Shown here piece by piece: positions 4,741-5,344 of a DNA stretch of 5,344 nucleotides; within the stretch, counting starts at the first letter, position 1, and every line of letters starts with the position of its first letter. The notes under the pieces were generated by a model, which saw only the letters and a program-made list of their open reading frames with translations, had not been told where the DNA came from and searched no databases. The position numbers and the translations under genes were made by a program. Source of the DNA: Desulfobulbaceae bacterium (GTDB lineage Bacteria > Desulfobacterota > Desulfobulbia > Desulfobulbales > Desulfocapsaceae); assembly GCA_030632405.1 (NCBI GenBank), contig DAOVUU010000215.1, positions 1-5,344 of the forward strand. The letters run 5' to 3'.

Positions 4741-5344
4741 TTATTTTTGATCCAGCACCTGACGCACAACTTTGGCCAGAGTTTTTCGGTTTACAGGTTT
4801 TGTCATATACTTTTTTATGCCCAGTTCCAGGGCCTCCTCTTGAGAAAGGACAGAACTGTAACCAGTACAGAGTATTATGGGCATATTGTGATTTATTTTT
4901 AAAATCTCCTGCGCCAATTCAGCACCTGTCATATTGGCCATCGTCTGATCGGTAACAATCAAATCGAACCGGTCAGGGTCAGTGCGGATTATATCCAACG
5001 CATCGAGGCTATCTGTAGTTACCGATACCTTGTAGCCAAGTCGTTCAAGTACTGTTCTGTTGATATTGAGGATCATACTTTCGTCATCAACAATCAAAAT
5101 ACGTTCAGTACCGGAAGGTAGAGATTCAACCGGTTCTATTCCGGCCGTGGCTGGTGTTTTCTGCTGCGAGACAGGGAAATATACATAAAAGCTAGTACCC
5201 TTCCCGAGTTCACTCTTTACCCTGATAAATCCGCGGTAGTCGTGAATGATTCCATGGATAACCGCAAGACCGAGCCCAGTCCCTTTACCGACCTCTTTAG
5301 TGGTGAAGTATGGGTCAAAGATACGTTCTAATGTAGTCTTATCC
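4741..5344 (-). CDS. Hybrid sensor histidine kinase, C-terminal part: HATPase end plus receiver domain (5' end outside window)
   Basis: The frame is open from the window edge to TAA 4743-4741, giving 200 residues of the C-terminus. Residues 1-58 are the end of an HATPase_c domain: F box IFDPYFTT (8-15), G2 box GKGTGLGL (19-26), final strand SFYVYFPV. After a linker of about 20 residues comes a full CheY-like receiver (81-200): acidic pair D86/D87, phosphoacceptor D132 in VTDQTM, T160 in ILCTGYS, K182 in TKP. The usual Met-Pro after the phosphoacceptor is Met-Ala (MANMTG). A shorter gene beginning at a TTG within the receiver is not credible, because the frame continues through recognisable kinase sequence. 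It should autophosphorylate and pass phosphate to its own receiver, and possibly accept it from the kinase encoded 107 bases downstream. The sensor domain is unseen. Confidence 0.93.
   Translation of the reverse strand, partial: DKTTLERIFDPYFTTKEVGKGTGLGLAVIHGIIHDYRGFIRVKSELGKGTSFYVYFPVSQQKTPATAGIEPVESLPSGTERILIVDDESMILNINRTVLERLGYKVSVTTDSLDALDIIRTDPDRFDLIVTDQTMANMTGAELAQEILKINHNMPIILCTGYSSVLSQEEALELGIKKYMTKPVNRKTLAKVVRQVLDQK

Noticed and set aside
5095..5097. TTG start giving a stand-alone 118-residue response regulator
   Set aside because: The frame continues upstream through a recognisable HATPase domain, so the receiver belongs to a hybrid kinase.

Overview
The window looks like Gram-negative chromosomal DNA of moderate to low GC. 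A GEMM-type riboswitch, large periplasmic-sensor histidine kinases and a long-hairpin HisKA variant would fit a Desulfobacterota (deltaproteobacterial) or similar environmental bacterium. That placement is an inference; nothing in the window fixes the taxon.

Layout. The left edge (1-200, minus strand) holds a promoter, a cyclic-di-GMP-I (GEMM-I) riboswitch aptamer, an intrinsic terminator sharing the 3' part of the aptamer, a strong Shine-Dalgarno site and the ATG of a gene running out of the window. As written, that frame closes after 8 codons; adding one A would open a signal-peptide-like sequence. Divergently, on the plus strand (267-449), there is a stem-loop, a terminator-like hairpin with nine T's, a near-perfect Shine-Dalgarno and a very short broken frame, again resembling a damaged signal peptide. 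From 450 to 974 I see no convincing gene. At 975-1163 a 62-residue lysine-rich protein with a clear ribosome binding site is encoded; I do not recognise it. The stretch 1164-1437 holds only inverted repeats and a possible extended -10 promoter. At 1438-1533 lies a small but clear relic of a response-regulator receiver domain.

The right two thirds is a minus-strand signalling block. The upstream gene (entering at 5344 and ending at 4741) is the C-terminal part of a hybrid sensor kinase: the end of the ATPase domain plus a receiver. It is followed after 107 bases by a complete 1025-residue membrane histidine kinase (4633-1556) with a signal peptide, two different periplasmic binding-protein domains, one membrane segment, a PAS domain and a HisKA/HATPase core.

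How they may work together. The two kinases are probably co-oriented partners. The periplasmic sensor has no receiver of its own, and the hybrid kinase's receiver is a candidate phosphate acceptor, though no DNA-binding output regulator is visible. The left half looks like an eroding region with several broken small genes or relics, next to an apparently intact c-di-GMP switch. The switch is the most informative non-coding element here.
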